The notes beneath the pieces were generated by a model. It saw only the letters and a program-made list of their open reading frames with translations, had not been told where the DNA came from and ran no database searches. A stretch of 64,000 nucleotides of DNA from Cytobacillus oceanisediminis 2691. GTDB taxonomy: Bacteria > Bacillota > Bacilli > Bacillales > Cytobacillaceae. Shown one piece after another: positions 1 to 8,284 of this stretch. The DNA lies in contig NZ_CP015506.1 of NCBI RefSeq assembly GCF_000294775.2, positions 1,959,501 to 2,023,500 of the forward strand, given 5' to 3'. Made by a program: the position numbers and the translations under genes. How positions within the stretch are numbered: position 1 is the stretch's first letter; every line of letters starts with the position of its first letter.

Positions 1-788
1 GTGCAAGTACATTGGCAATGATGGATGCAGGTGTGCCTATTAAAGCGCCAGTTGCCGGTATAGCAATGGGTCTTATTAAATCAGGCGAGCATTATTCAAT
101 CCTGACAGACATTCAGGGTATGGAAGACCACCTGGGTGACATGGACTTCAAAGTGGCGGGTACATCCAAGGGTGTTACTGCCCTGCAAATGGATATTAAA
201 ATTGAAGGTTTGTCTCGTGAGATTCTTGAGGAAGCATTGCAGCAGGCGAAAAAAGGCCGCATGCAGATTCTTGATTCCATGCTGAGCACTATTGGGCAGC
301 CAAGAAAAGAGCTGTCTGAATATGCTCCTAAGATTCTGATGATGTCAATTAACCCTGATAAAATCCGTGATGTCATTGGGCCAAGCGGAAAGCAGATCAA
401 TAAGATCATTGAAGAAACAGGCGTTAAGATTGATATCGAACAAGATGGCACAGTATTCATCTCATCTGTAGATGAAGAGATGAATCAAAAAGCGAAGAAG
501 ATTATTGAAGATATCGTACGTGAAGTGGAAGTTGGACAAATGTATCTTGGCAAGGTGAAACGAATTGAAAAATTCGGTGCATTTGTTGAAATCTTCTCCG
601 GTAAAGATGGTTTGGTTCACATTTCTGAACTTGCTGAAGAGCGTGTAGGAAAAGTGGAAGATGTTGTATCCATCGGTGACGAACTTCTCGTAAAAGTTAC
701 TGAAATCGATAAGCAAGGCCGCGTAAACCTTTCCCGCAAAGCCGTATTGCGTGAACAGCGTGAGCAAAAGGAAAAAGCACAGCAATAA
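1..788 (+). CDS. pnp: Polynucleotide phosphorylase, C-terminal part (runs off left edge)
   Basis: Phosphorolytic 3'-5' exoribonuclease of mRNA decay. The reading frame is open from the first bases (frame starting at 3), so the gene is cut by the window edge; about 261 of roughly 700 residues are present. Visible are the end of the second RNase PH-like domain ([17 protein letters not shown]), a KH domain with the GPSGKQI loop, and a C-terminal S1 domain ([20 protein letters not shown] to VNLSRKA). Ends TAA at 786-788, followed by a strong terminator. Identification is secure from sequence and from the pnp-ylxY-mlpA order known in Bacillus. Confidence 0.97.
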   Translation, partial: ASTLAMMDAGVPIKAPVAGIAMGLIKSGEHYSILTDIQGMEDHLGDMDFKVAGTSKGVTALQMDIKIEGLSREILEEALQQAKKGRMQILDSMLSTIGQPRKELSEYAPKILMMSINPDKIRDVIGPSGKQINKIIEETGVKIDIEQDGTVFISSVDEEMNQKAKKIIEDIVREVEVGQMYLGKVKRIEKFGAFVEIFSGKDGLVHISELAEERVGKVEDVVSIGDELLVKVTEIDKQGRVNLSRKAVLREQREQKEKAQQ

Positions 789-839
789 TACTAACCTCTA
801 TTTAGAAGAGAAGCATTTTGCTGGGCTGAATTTCCTAGA

Positions 840-863
840 AGCCAGGGGAAACCCTGGCTTTTT
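840..863 (+). terminator. Rho-independent terminator after pnp
   Basis: Stem AGCCAGGG (840-847) pairs with CCCTGGCT (852-859) around a GAAA tetraloop, followed by a T run. Confidence 0.9.
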
Positions 864-968
864 ACATATACGAATATCCATGGGGGCGTTTGCCCTATAC
901 CTTTGTAATTTGCTTCCGTTCTACCTTGTCCCTTTGAATCATACTATGAATTGAAGGAGGCATGAAGA

Positions 969-1985
969 ATGAGAAAGTTTATCCATATCGCCATCATGTT
1001 TGTTATGGCACTTGCTTTTATCAATAATCCTTTTACTGATCAGTATGTATCTGGCCTCAAACAGGAGACGGGAGCCGTACCTGTTTCCAAGTCTAAGGAT
1101 TTACTTTATGAAGAGATTACAGCAAAAAAAGATGAATACAGCATTCCTGCACAGGATGCAAAAATAGACCGTGTATGGAAAGCCATTCCAGGGCTTAACG
1201 GAATTGAAGTAGATGTTGAGGCATCTTATAAAAAGATGAAATCAGAGAAGAGGTTCAATGAAGATAAGCTTGTATTTAAACAAATTGAACCGAAGGTGAA
1301 GCTAAAGGACCTCCCTCCGTCACCTGTATATAAAGGCCATCCCGATAAACCGATGGTCAGTTTCATTATCAATGTGGCATGGGGAAATGAATATTTGTCC
1401 GGTATGCTGGCAACTTTAAAGGAACATAATGTGTCAGCAAGTTTCTTTCTTGAAGGAAGATGGGTAAAGAATAATCCGGAACTTGCCAGAATGATTATGG
1501 ATACAGGACATGAAGTGGGCAACCACTCGTACACTCATCCGGATATGAAGGTGATCTCTTCTGCTAAAACAAGGGAAGAAATCCAAAAGACAAATGATGT
1601 GATTGAAGCCACGATGGATGAAAAACTGAGTAAGCCCATTACATGGTTTGCTCCTCCAAGTGGCAGCTATAGAGATGAAACAGTGAAGATTGCTGCTGAG
1701 AAGAACCTCGGCACTGTTATGTGGACTGTTGATACAGTGGATTGGAAAAAGCCATCCCCGGATGTGCTGATAAATAGGGTGTTATCAAAGGTTCATAATG
1801 GAGCACTGATTCTGATGCACCCTACTGACTCCACCGAAAAATCACTCGATAGACTTATTACGGGGCTTAAGCAAAAGAACCTTCAGATTGGAACTGTATC
1901 CGAATTGTTAAGCGAGAAGAGAATCCAGAATCGGGAAAATAATAATCAGGATTTTGGAAAAAATAACAATAATAATATAAACTAA
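969..1985 (+). CDS. ylxY: Sporulation-associated polysaccharide deacetylase family protein (YlxY)
   Basis: Secreted or membrane-anchored protein of the NodB/polysaccharide deacetylase fold, 338 aa. The N-terminus (about residues 1-25) is a signal or anchor segment. The NodB domain spans roughly residues 120-315. The zinc-binding motif is retained (GHEVGNHSYTH), as are WFAPPSGSYRDE and LILMHPT. The usual first motif TFDD is replaced by INVAWGNEYL, so the catalytic Asp appears to be missing, which is consistent with the YlxY branch rather than a working PgdA-type enzyme. ATG has GGAGG seven to ten bases upstream. The C-terminus is an unusual Asn-rich tail. Position between pnp and mlpA is the Bacillus arrangement. 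Confidence 0.9.
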   Translation: MRKFIHIAIMFVMALAFINNPFTDQYVSGLKQETGAVPVSKSKDLLYEEITAKKDEYSIPAQDAKIDRVWKAIPGLNGIEVDVEASYKKMKSEKRFNEDKLVFKQIEPKVKLKDLPPSPVYKGHPDKPMVSFIINVAWGNEYLSGMLATLKEHNVSASFFLEGRWVKNNPELARMIMDTGHEVGNHSYTHPDMKVISSAKTREEIQKTNDVIEATMDEKLSKPITWFAPPSGSYRDETVKIAAEKNLGTVMWTVDTVDWKKPSPDVLINRVLSKVHNGALILMHPTDSTEKSLDRLITGLKQKNLQIGTVSELLSEKRIQNRENNNQDFGKNNNNNIN

Positions 1986-2025
1986 TGGACGTATGTCTTT
2001 GGGTTTCAGAACAGGAGGAATTTAC

Positions 2026-3261
2026 TTGATCAAGAAATATACATGCCAAAACGGAGTAAGAGTCGTACTAGAAAACATTCCAACCGTCCGTTCTGTTGCG
2101 ATCGGAGTATGGATCGGAACAGGTTCACGAAACGAGATTCCCGAAAATAATGGAATCTCTCATTTCCTCGAGCACATGTTTTTTAAGGGAACGAAAACAA
2201 GATCAGCCCGGGAAATTGCCGAGAGCTTTGATAGCATTGGCGGCCAGGTGAACGCATTCACCTCAAAAGAATATACATGTTATTACGCAAAAGTACTCGA
2301 TACCCATTCTGACTTTGCTCTTGAAGTCCTTTCTGATATGTTTTTTAACTCCACGTTTGTGGATGAGGAACTGAACAAAGAAAAGAATGTTGTTTATGAA
2401 GAAATCAAAATGTATGAAGACACGCCTGATGATATTGTACATGATCTTTTGAGTAAGGCAATCTATGAAAACCACTCTCTTGGCTATCCGATCCTTGGCA
2501 CTGAGGGAACGCTAGCCACGTTTAATGGTGAAACATTAAAGCAGTATATGCATGAAACCTATACACCTGAAAACGTTGTGATTTCCATTGCCGGAAATAT
2601 CGACGAGTCTTTCATCAAAGAAGTAGAAAAATATTTTGGATCCTATGAAGGCGGAAATAGAGAACGCTCAGAGCAGAAGCCAGAATTCCATTCAAACCAT
2701 CTTGCCCGTAAAAAGGATACCGAGCAGGCACATCTTTGCTTGGGGTTCGAGGGGCTGCAGGTAGGGCATGAGGATATATACAATCTGATTGTTTTAAATA
2801 ATATTTTGGGCGGAAGCATGAGCAGCCGCTTATTCCAGGATGTCAGGGAACAAAAAGGATTGGCATATTCTGTTTTCTCTTATCATTCTGCCTTCCAGGA
2901 TAGCGGTATAGTGACGCTATACGGCGGAACAGGCGCTAAACAGCTGGATGTACTGTTTGATACGATTCAGGAAACTCTTGCCACTCTTAAAAAAGAAGGC
3001 ATCACAGATAAAGAGCTGAATAACAGCAAAGAACAGCTTAAAGGAAGCTTGATGCTTAGCCTTGAAAGTACAAACAGCAGAATGAGCCGCAATGGCAAAA
3101 ACGAACTTCTGCTGGGCCGCCATCGTTCTATGGATGAAATTGTAGAAGAAATCGATGCAGTTTCCATGCAAGGCGTGAATGACATGGCGAATTCCATTTT
3201 CACAGAGCATTACTCTGTGGCTTTAATCAGCCCGGAGGGAGAACTTCCGAAAAACCTTTAA
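2026..3261 (+). CDS. mlpA: M16 family zinc peptidase MlpA/YmxG
   Basis: Processing-protease-like M16 peptidase, about 411 aa. The inverted zinc motif HFLEHMFFKGT near residue 50 and the downstream NVVYEEIKMYEDTPDD (third zinc-ligand Glu) indicate an active enzyme. I chose TTG at 2026 because an AGGAGG-type site lies at 2013-2019 and the protein then starts with the family-typical IKKYTCQNGVRVV; an ATG further upstream at 1993 has no good ribosome site. M16 C-terminal domain (YNLIVLNNILGGSMSSRLFQ) is complete. Follows ylxY by 40 bases, probably cotranscribed. Ends in a terminator. Confidence 0.93.
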   Translation: MIKKYTCQNGVRVVLENIPTVRSVAIGVWIGTGSRNEIPENNGISHFLEHMFFKGTKTRSAREIAESFDSIGGQVNAFTSKEYTCYYAKVLDTHSDFALEVLSDMFFNSTFVDEELNKEKNVVYEEIKMYEDTPDDIVHDLLSKAIYENHSLGYPILGTEGTLATFNGETLKQYMHETYTPENVVISIAGNIDESFIKEVEKYFGSYEGGNRERSEQKPEFHSNHLARKKDTEQAHLCLGFEGLQVGHEDIYNLIVLNNILGGSMSSRLFQDVREQKGLAYSVFSYHSAFQDSGIVTLYGGTGAKQLDVLFDTIQETLATLKKEGITDKELNNSKEQLKGSLMLSLESTNSRMSRNGKNELLLGRHRSMDEIVEEIDAVSMQGVNDMANSIFTEHYSVALISPEGELPKNL

Positions 3262-3308
3262 TAAATTTGATGTGTCCCGATTGCAAAACCGGAAATCAAC
3301 ATGAGAGA

Positions 3309-3340
3309 AACAGCCTGTATTCTGCAGGCTGTTTTCTTTT
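3309..3340 (+). terminator. Terminator after mlpA
   Basis: AACAGCCTG (3309-3317) pairs with CAGGCTGTT (3325-3333), followed by a T-rich tail. Confidence 0.85.
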
Positions 3341-3409
3341 GTCTTGGACTTCTAAAAATTCTCCCAGAACGATAAAAATATAGAGAAAGAGAAAAGAGGA
3401 GGGCAGAGG

Positions 3410-3664
3410 ATGAGATTAAGTGAGCTGAGCGGAAAGGAAATCGTGGATGTGAAGCGTGCGGAACGGCTTGGGGTGCTTGGGCAGACAGATCTTGAAATAA
3501 ATGAAAAAAGTGGACAGATCCAGGCATTGCTCATTCCTTCATTAAAGTGGTTCGGCTTCAAGCGGCAAGGAGACGAAATTCGGGTATCATGGCAGCATAT
3601 AAGAAAGATAGGCAATGACATGATCATTATTGATATTCCGGAAAATGATGGTCAGCAGGAATAA
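3410..3664 (+). CDS. ymxH: YlmC/YmxH family sporulation protein
   Basis: Small 84-aa PRC-barrel-like protein (MRLSELSGKEIVDV, then a GQTDLEIN segment) of the YlmC/YmxH family, which is restricted to endospore formers and has no established biochemical role. ATG has a GGAGGGCAGAGG ribosome site directly upstream. Single-gene unit between two terminators, in the usual place between mlpA and the dipicolinate operon. Confidence 0.9.
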   Translation: MRLSELSGKEIVDVKRAERLGVLGQTDLEINEKSGQIQALLIPSLKWFGFKRQGDEIRVSWQHIRKIGNDMIIIDIPENDGQQE

Positions 3665-3673
3665 TCTTGAAAG

Positions 3674-3700
3674 AAGGGCCGATTAGGTCCTTTTTGTTTT
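3674..3700 (+). terminator. Terminator after ymxH
   Basis: AAGGGCC (3674-3680) pairs with GGTCCTT (3686-3692, one G-T pair), followed by T-rich sequence. Confidence 0.75.
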
Positions 3701-4032
3701 TTGGAATCTCATCTTCTTAATGTCTAAAAATTTCTTTCCACGCTGATCCATTTTCTTTTAAATGGAAAACTCACCTATTGCCCCCTTCATACATAAGATG
3801 TTGAAGTAGTTCAATACAACAATTCCCTTATGGTTATTAGATGAATTGCCGGCCAAAAAAAACGCCACATTTCGTTTAAGATAAATCTGCTTGTGCAATT
3901 GCTGTCTCGTGCCGCAGCTGTTGTATAGTGGCGATGCCGGTGCGAGGATATTTTTTACCAGGAGTCATGCGGTCATTGGCTTCAAAAATAAATGCTTTCT
4001 TAAAAAGAAAGAAAAAAGAAGGTGAGTGTTGC
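3701..4032 (+). promoter_or_regulatory. Gap upstream of dpaA with a possible sporulation-sigma promoter
   Basis: No gene seen. A CATACATAA at 3788-3796 resembles the -10 of mother-cell sigma factors (SigE/SigK, CATA-type), with an AC-containing stretch about 16 bases upstream. dpaAB is known to be SigK-dependent in B. subtilis, so a promoter is expected here; the exact site is inference. An open frame runs upstream of dpaA from 3928, but its translation (about 35 residues) matches nothing in the SpoVFA family and lacks a ribosome site. Confidence 0.3.
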
Positions 4033-4935
4033 ATGCTGACAGGAACCCAAATAGCAGTCATCGGCGGTGATGCAAGGCAGCTCGAAATCATCCGGAAACT
4101 GACTGAGCTTGATGCAAAGCTCTCATTAATCGGATTTGAGCAGCTGGATCATGCGTTCTCTGGTGCGGTAAAAGAAAAAATAGATGAAGTGGATTTTTCC
4201 CATATAGACGCGATTATTTTGCCTGTTCCCGGCACGGGCCTTGAGGGGCAGATTGAAACAATTTTTTCCAATGAAAAGGTGACTCTTGAAGAGGAAATTC
4301 TCTCGCAGACTCCAGCACACTGTACAGTTTATTCCGGCATAACCAACTCGTATTTAACAGGAGTTACCAAGTCGGCAGACCGCCGTCTTGTTCAATTATT
4401 TGAAAGAGATGATGTAGCCATTTACAATTCAATTCCAACAGTAGAAGGAACTATCATGATGGCGATCCAGCATACTGATTTCACCATTCATGGATCTAAT
4501 ATAGCCGTAATCGGCCTTGGCAGAGTTGGAATGAGTGTAGCAAGAACCTTTCGTGCACTGGGTGCAAAAGTAAAAGTAGGCGCGAGAAAAAGTGAACACA
4601 TTGCCCGGATAACAGAAATGGGTCTTACCCCATTCAACCTGAAAGAGATTGAAGATGCTGTAAAAGATGTTGATATTTGCATAAATACTGCTCCTCATTT
4701 AGTTGTAACAGCGTCCGTCATTTCGAAAATGCCTACACATACGCTTATCATTGACCTGGCTTCAAAGCCCGGAGGAACCGATTTTCGCTATGCGGAAAAA
4801 CGGGGAGTGAAAGCGCTGCTCGCACCAGGCCTGCCTGGAATCGTTGCTCCGAAAACAGCGGGGCAGATACTGGCGAATGTTCTTTCTCAATTGATTATGG
4901 AAGATTTGCAAAAGAGAAAGGGGAATACAAAATGA
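4033..4935 (+). CDS. dpaA: Dipicolinate synthase subunit A
   Basis: Subunit A of the enzyme that oxidises dihydrodipicolinate to dipicolinic acid, the spore-core calcium chelator. 300 aa from ATG 4033, chosen because it has AAGGTGAG upstream and gives the family start MLTGTQIAVIGGDARQLEI. N-terminal SpoVFA domain, then a Rossmann NAD(P) domain with VIGLGRVGMSVART near residue 155. The C-terminus carries LLAPGLPGIVAPKTAGQI, strongly conserved. Overlaps dpaB by four bases (ATGA), implying translational coupling. Made in the mother cell late in sporulation. Confidence 0.97.
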   Translation: MLTGTQIAVIGGDARQLEIIRKLTELDAKLSLIGFEQLDHAFSGAVKEKIDEVDFSHIDAIILPVPGTGLEGQIETIFSNEKVTLEEEILSQTPAHCTVYSGITNSYLTGVTKSADRRLVQLFERDDVAIYNSIPTVEGTIMMAIQHTDFTIHGSNIAVIGLGRVGMSVARTFRALGAKVKVGARKSEHIARITEMGLTPFNLKEIEDAVKDVDICINTAPHLVVTASVISKMPTHTLIIDLASKPGGTDFRYAEKRGVKALLAPGLPGIVAPKTAGQILANVLSQLIMEDLQKRKGNTK

Positions 4936-5531
4936 GTTTGAAAGGAAAAAGAATCGGATTTGGTTTAACAGGATCACATTGCACATACGATGCAGTGTTT
5001 CCGGAAATAGAAAGGCTCGTTCTTGCAGGGGCTGAAGTGCTTCCGGTTGTAACCTTTACGGTAAAGAGCACTGAGACTAGATTCGGGAAAGGGGAAGACT
5101 GGGTTCAAAGAATTGAAGATCTGACTGGAAATAAAGTGATCGATTCAATTGTGAAAGCGGAACCGCTGGGACCTAAGATACCTCTAGATTGTATGGTGAT
5201 TGCCCCGCTAACTGGAAATACCATGAGCAAATTTGCCAATGCCATGACCGATTCGCCCGTCCTGATGGCAGCAAAGGCAACTTTAAGAAACGGCAAACCA
5301 GTTGTGCTCGGAATATCCACCAATGATGCATTGGGTTTAAACGGGGTAAACTTAATGAGACTAATGGCTACGAAAAATATTTATTTTATTCCATATGGCC
5401 AGGACGATCCTGTAAAGAAGCCAAATTCAATGGTGGCAAGAATGACAGCATTATCTGATACAGTGATTCATGCCATGGAAGGCAAGCAGCTGCAGCCTGT
5501 TTTAGTGGAAAGATATAAAGACGAAAGTTAG
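4932..5531 (+). CDS. dpaB: Dipicolinate synthase subunit B
   Basis: Flavoprotein-like subunit B of dipicolinate synthase, 199 aa. The fold is that of phosphopantothenoylcysteine decarboxylase flavoproteins: GFGLTGSHCTYDAVFP near the start and VIAPLTGNTMSKFANAMTD at about residue 95. Start ATG is the last A of the dpaA frame region, overlapping its stop codon. Complete and of normal length for SpoVFB. Confidence 0.97.
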   Translation: MSLKGKRIGFGLTGSHCTYDAVFPEIERLVLAGAEVLPVVTFTVKSTETRFGKGEDWVQRIEDLTGNKVIDSIVKAEPLGPKIPLDCMVIAPLTGNTMSKFANAMTDSPVLMAAKATLRNGKPVVLGISTNDALGLNGVNLMRLMATKNIYFIPYGQDDPVKKPNSMVARMTALSDTVIHAMEGKQLQPVLVERYKDES

Positions 5532-5610
5532 CCCCCTATTTTTTCTAGCAAAAATTTTTAGTCCTTTAGTGAACGAATATGTTAGAATAAAGGTTATTAA
5601 GATAACCAAC

Positions 5611-5648
5611 CTCCAAGCTGTGTTTAATTTAATATTAACACCTTGGAG
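5611..5648 (+). other. Hairpin between dpaB and asd
   Basis: CTCCAAG (5611-5617) pairs with CTTGGAG (5642-5648); inside it GTGTTTAA (5620-5627) pairs with TTAACAC (5635-5641) with one bulge. There is no U-tract directly after, so it is not an obvious terminator. A second imperfect inverted repeat, ACGGCTGCC and GGCTGCCGT, lies at about 5708-5738. Function unknown; it may bound the dpaB transcript or be part of the asd leader. Confidence 0.5.
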
Positions 5649-5822
5649 TAATGACAATATGCTGATAATATAAATGGAAGCCTGCCATCTTCAAAATCAG
5701 GCAGGAAAACGGCTGCCAATTGTATTTGGCTGCCGTTCTATTGAATTTTGGGCATATTGCTTTTTCACTAAAAAACTAATTTTGCTAGAAAAATATAATG
5801 GTACTGGAAGGGGAAAAGAAAT

Positions 5823-6872
5823 TTGGAACAGAAAAAAGGATTTCATGTCGCGGTAGTTGGAGCAACTGGTGCAGTTGGTCAGCAAATGATTCAAACACTT
5901 GAAAATAGAGAATTTCCAATCTCTGAATTAACACTTTTATCATCAGCCCGTTCTGCAGGCTCGAAGGTAACATTCAATGGACAGGAGTATACGGTTCAGG
6001 AAGCAAAGCCAGAGAGCTTTAAAGGCGTGGACATCGCATTATTCAGTGCCGGCGGAAGCGTATCCAAGGAACTTGCTCCACATGCGGTTGAACATGGTGC
6101 CATTGTGGTAGACAACACAAGTGCATTCCGTATGGATCCAAATGTGCCTCTTGTCGTACCTGAAGTAAATGAAGACGACCTTCATACACATAATGGCATT
6201 ATCGCCAATCCAAACTGTTCTACGATTCAAATGGTTGTAGCACTAAAGCCGGTTAAAGAAAAATACGGTTTGAAAAAAGTGATTGTTTCTACTTACCAGG
6301 CTGTTTCAGGTTCAGGAGCAGCTGCAGTTCAAGAGCTGAATGAGCAGACAAAAGCCATTATAAATAATGAAGAGTATGAGCCTGCAATTCTTCCTGTTAA
6401 GAGCGATAAAAAACACTATCAGATTGCTTTCAATGCGATTCCGCAAATTGATAAGTTTCAGGATAATGGCTACACTTTTGAAGAAATGAAAATGATCAAT
6501 GAGACAAAGAAAATCATGCATATGCCAGGGCTGCAAGTGGCTGCTACATGTGTGCGTCTCCCGGTGGCAACCGGACACTCAGAGTCCCTTTATTTTGAAG
6601 TGGATACAGACGGCGTTGCTGCAAATGAAATAAAGAGCCTTCTTGAAAGTGCACCAGGTGTTGTCCTGCAGGATGATCCGGATAATCAGATTTACCCAAT
6701 GCCTGCTGATTGTGTCGGTAAAAATGATGTGTTTGTCGGCCGTATCCGCAAAGATTTGGATGAGGATAAAGGCTTCCATATGTGGGTGGTTTCTGATAAT
6801 CTTCTTAAAGGGGCTGCATGGAATTCCGTGCAGATCGCCGAAAGCTTAATTAAACTTGGAATAGTGAAATAG
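5823..6872 (+). CDS. asd: Aspartate-semialdehyde dehydrogenase
   Basis: NADPH-dependent reduction of aspartyl phosphate to aspartate semialdehyde, the branch step to lysine/DAP, threonine and methionine. 349 aa from TTG 5823, with GGAAGGGG about nine bases upstream. The Rossmann motif VVGATGAVGQQM is at the N-terminus; the catalytic Cys is in NPNCSTIQM, and the active-site histidine region is VRLPVATGHSESLY. First gene of asd-dapG-dapA. Confidence 0.97.
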   Translation: MEQKKGFHVAVVGATGAVGQQMIQTLENREFPISELTLLSSARSAGSKVTFNGQEYTVQEAKPESFKGVDIALFSAGGSVSKELAPHAVEHGAIVVDNTSAFRMDPNVPLVVPEVNEDDLHTHNGIIANPNCSTIQMVVALKPVKEKYGLKKVIVSTYQAVSGSGAAAVQELNEQTKAIINNEEYEPAILPVKSDKKHYQIAFNAIPQIDKFQDNGYTFEEMKMINETKKIMHMPGLQVAATCVRLPVATGHSESLYFEVDTDGVAANEIKSLLESAPGVVLQDDPDNQIYPMPADCVGKNDVFVGRIRKDLDEDKGFHMWVVSDNLLKGAAWNSVQIAESLIKLGIVK

Positions 6873-6913
6873 TTAACGTATTCTCTTTATGTTGAGAGGT
6901 TAGAGGTGTTTTA

Positions 6914-8158
6914 ATGAATATCATCGTTCAAAAATATGGAGGCACATCAGTTCGCGATGAAAATAGCCGCGAACATGCGCTTAAGCACATAAAAAAAGCG
7001 CTGGCTGACGGATATAAGGTTGTTGTTGTTGTTTCAGCGATGGGCAGAAAAGGCGATCCTTATGCAACAGACACACTGCTTTCGCTTGTAGAAGGCAATA
7101 ACAGCAAGATCAGCAAACGCGAAACGGATCTGCTTTTATCCTGCGGTGAAGTCATCTCAAGTGTCGTTTTTTCAAACATGCTGAATGAACATGGAATCAC
7201 AGCAGCAGCTTTAACAGGGGCACAGGCAGGATTTAGAACAAATAATGATCATACAAATGCAAAAATTATCGATATGAAGTGCGACAGACTATTGAAAGAG
7301 CTTGAGAATCAAGATGTCATCGTCGTTGCAGGTTTTCAGGGTTCTTCTAAAACCGGTGATGTCACAACGATCGGAAGGGGCGGCAGTGATACCTCCGCAG
7401 CGGCTCTTGGCGCAGCCCTAAATGCCGAGTGGATTGATATCTTTACTGATGTGGAAGGCATCATGACTGCTGATCCGCGCATAGCCGAAAATGCACGCCC
7501 ATTATCAGTTGTCACTTATACGGAAGTCTGCAATATGGCGTATCAGGGTGCTAAGGTTATTCACCCTCGTGCTGTCGAAATTGCCATGCAGGCCAAGATT
7601 CCGATCAGAATCCGCTCAACATACTCCGATAGTCTCGGAACACTTGTCACAACTTTGAATAAGAACAGGCGCGGGACAGATATTAAAGAGCGCTCCGTAA
7701 CAGGAATTGCCCACGTATCCAATGTGACTCAAATAAAGGTTCTTGCGAAGAAAGATCAATATGATCTTCAGTCTGAGGTCTTTAAAGCGATGGCAAACCA
7801 GGGGATCAGCGTCGACTTTATCAATATATATCCAAATGGCGTCAACTACACGGTTACGGAAGAAATGACTGATAAAGCGATTAGTATTCTAAAGGGCCTG
7901 GGTCACGATCCACTGGTTGAAAGAGAGTGCGCAAAGGTTTCGGTTGTAGGTGCAGGAATGCAGGGTGTTCCTGGTGTGGCTTCACGAATTGTGACAGCAT
8001 TGTCCGAGCAGGGAATTCGTATCTTGCAATCTGCAGACAGCCATACAACAATATGGGTTCTGGTGAAGCAGGCAGATTTGATAAAGTCTGTTAATGCATT
8101 GCACGATGCTTTTCGCCTGGAAGAAGATTTGGCAGAATATGAGAGAACAGACATTTAA
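6914..8158 (+). CDS. dapG: Aspartokinase I (diaminopimelate-sensitive type)
   Basis: Phosphorylates aspartate, first step of the aspartate pathway. 414 aa; KYGGTSV at the N-terminus is the kinase signature, TTIGRGGSDTSAAALGAAL lies in the nucleotide/aspartate site, and two ACT-type regulatory repeats follow (about 270-405, including VNYTVTEE and VSVVGAGMQGVPGV). By position and homology it corresponds to DapG; feedback by meso-DAP is known for the B. subtilis enzyme and inferred here. ATG 6914 with GAGAGGTTAGAGG upstream. Confidence 0.95.
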   Translation: MNIIVQKYGGTSVRDENSREHALKHIKKALADGYKVVVVVSAMGRKGDPYATDTLLSLVEGNNSKISKRETDLLLSCGEVISSVVFSNMLNEHGITAAALTGAQAGFRTNNDHTNAKIIDMKCDRLLKELENQDVIVVAGFQGSSKTGDVTTIGRGGSDTSAAALGAALNAEWIDIFTDVEGIMTADPRIAENARPLSVVTYTEVCNMAYQGAKVIHPRAVEIAMQAKIPIRIRSTYSDSLGTLVTTLNKNRRGTDIKERSVTGIAHVSNVTQIKVLAKKDQYDLQSEVFKAMANQGISVDFINIYPNGVNYTVTEEMTDKAISILKGLGHDPLVERECAKVSVVGAGMQGVPGVASRIVTALSEQGIRILQSADSHTTIWVLVKQADLIKSVNALHDAFRLEEDLAEYERTDI

Positions 8159-8175
8159 TCTAAGAAAAATATCAT

Positions 8176-8265
8176 GTTTAAAAAGGGGAAGAAAGCCCTT
8201 CAGCGGTTAACGACGGATTTGCATCCTATTCGGCAGATCCGCCCGTTTCTTCCGGTCTTTTAAAC
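8176..8265 (+). promoter_or_regulatory. Strongly structured RNA between dapG and dapA
   Basis: Three nested helices are visible: GTTTAAAA (8176-8183) with TTTTAAAC (8258-8265); GGAAGAAA (8187-8194) with TTTCTTCC (8246-8253); and CGGATTTGC (8214-8222) with GCAGATCCG (8233-8241, one G-U pair) capped by a 10-nt loop. The 3' leg ends 19 bases before dapA ATG, with the ribosome site AAGGAG just outside. No U-tract follows, so it is not a simple terminator. I do not recognise it as a known riboswitch. It may set dapG/dapA stoichiometry by processing or attenuation (inference). Confidence 0.65.
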
Positions 8266-8284
8266 ATCTGCAAGGAGTGTAAAC

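Noticed and set aside
3928-4032. Longer DpaA start about 35 codons upstream
   Set aside because: No ribosome site, and the added residues do not match the SpoVFA family, which starts at MLTG.
5532-5822. Lysine riboswitch or T-box ahead of asd-dapG-dapA
   Set aside because: Neither the lysine riboswitch core nor a T-box TGG motif could be found; only the two simple hairpins are present.
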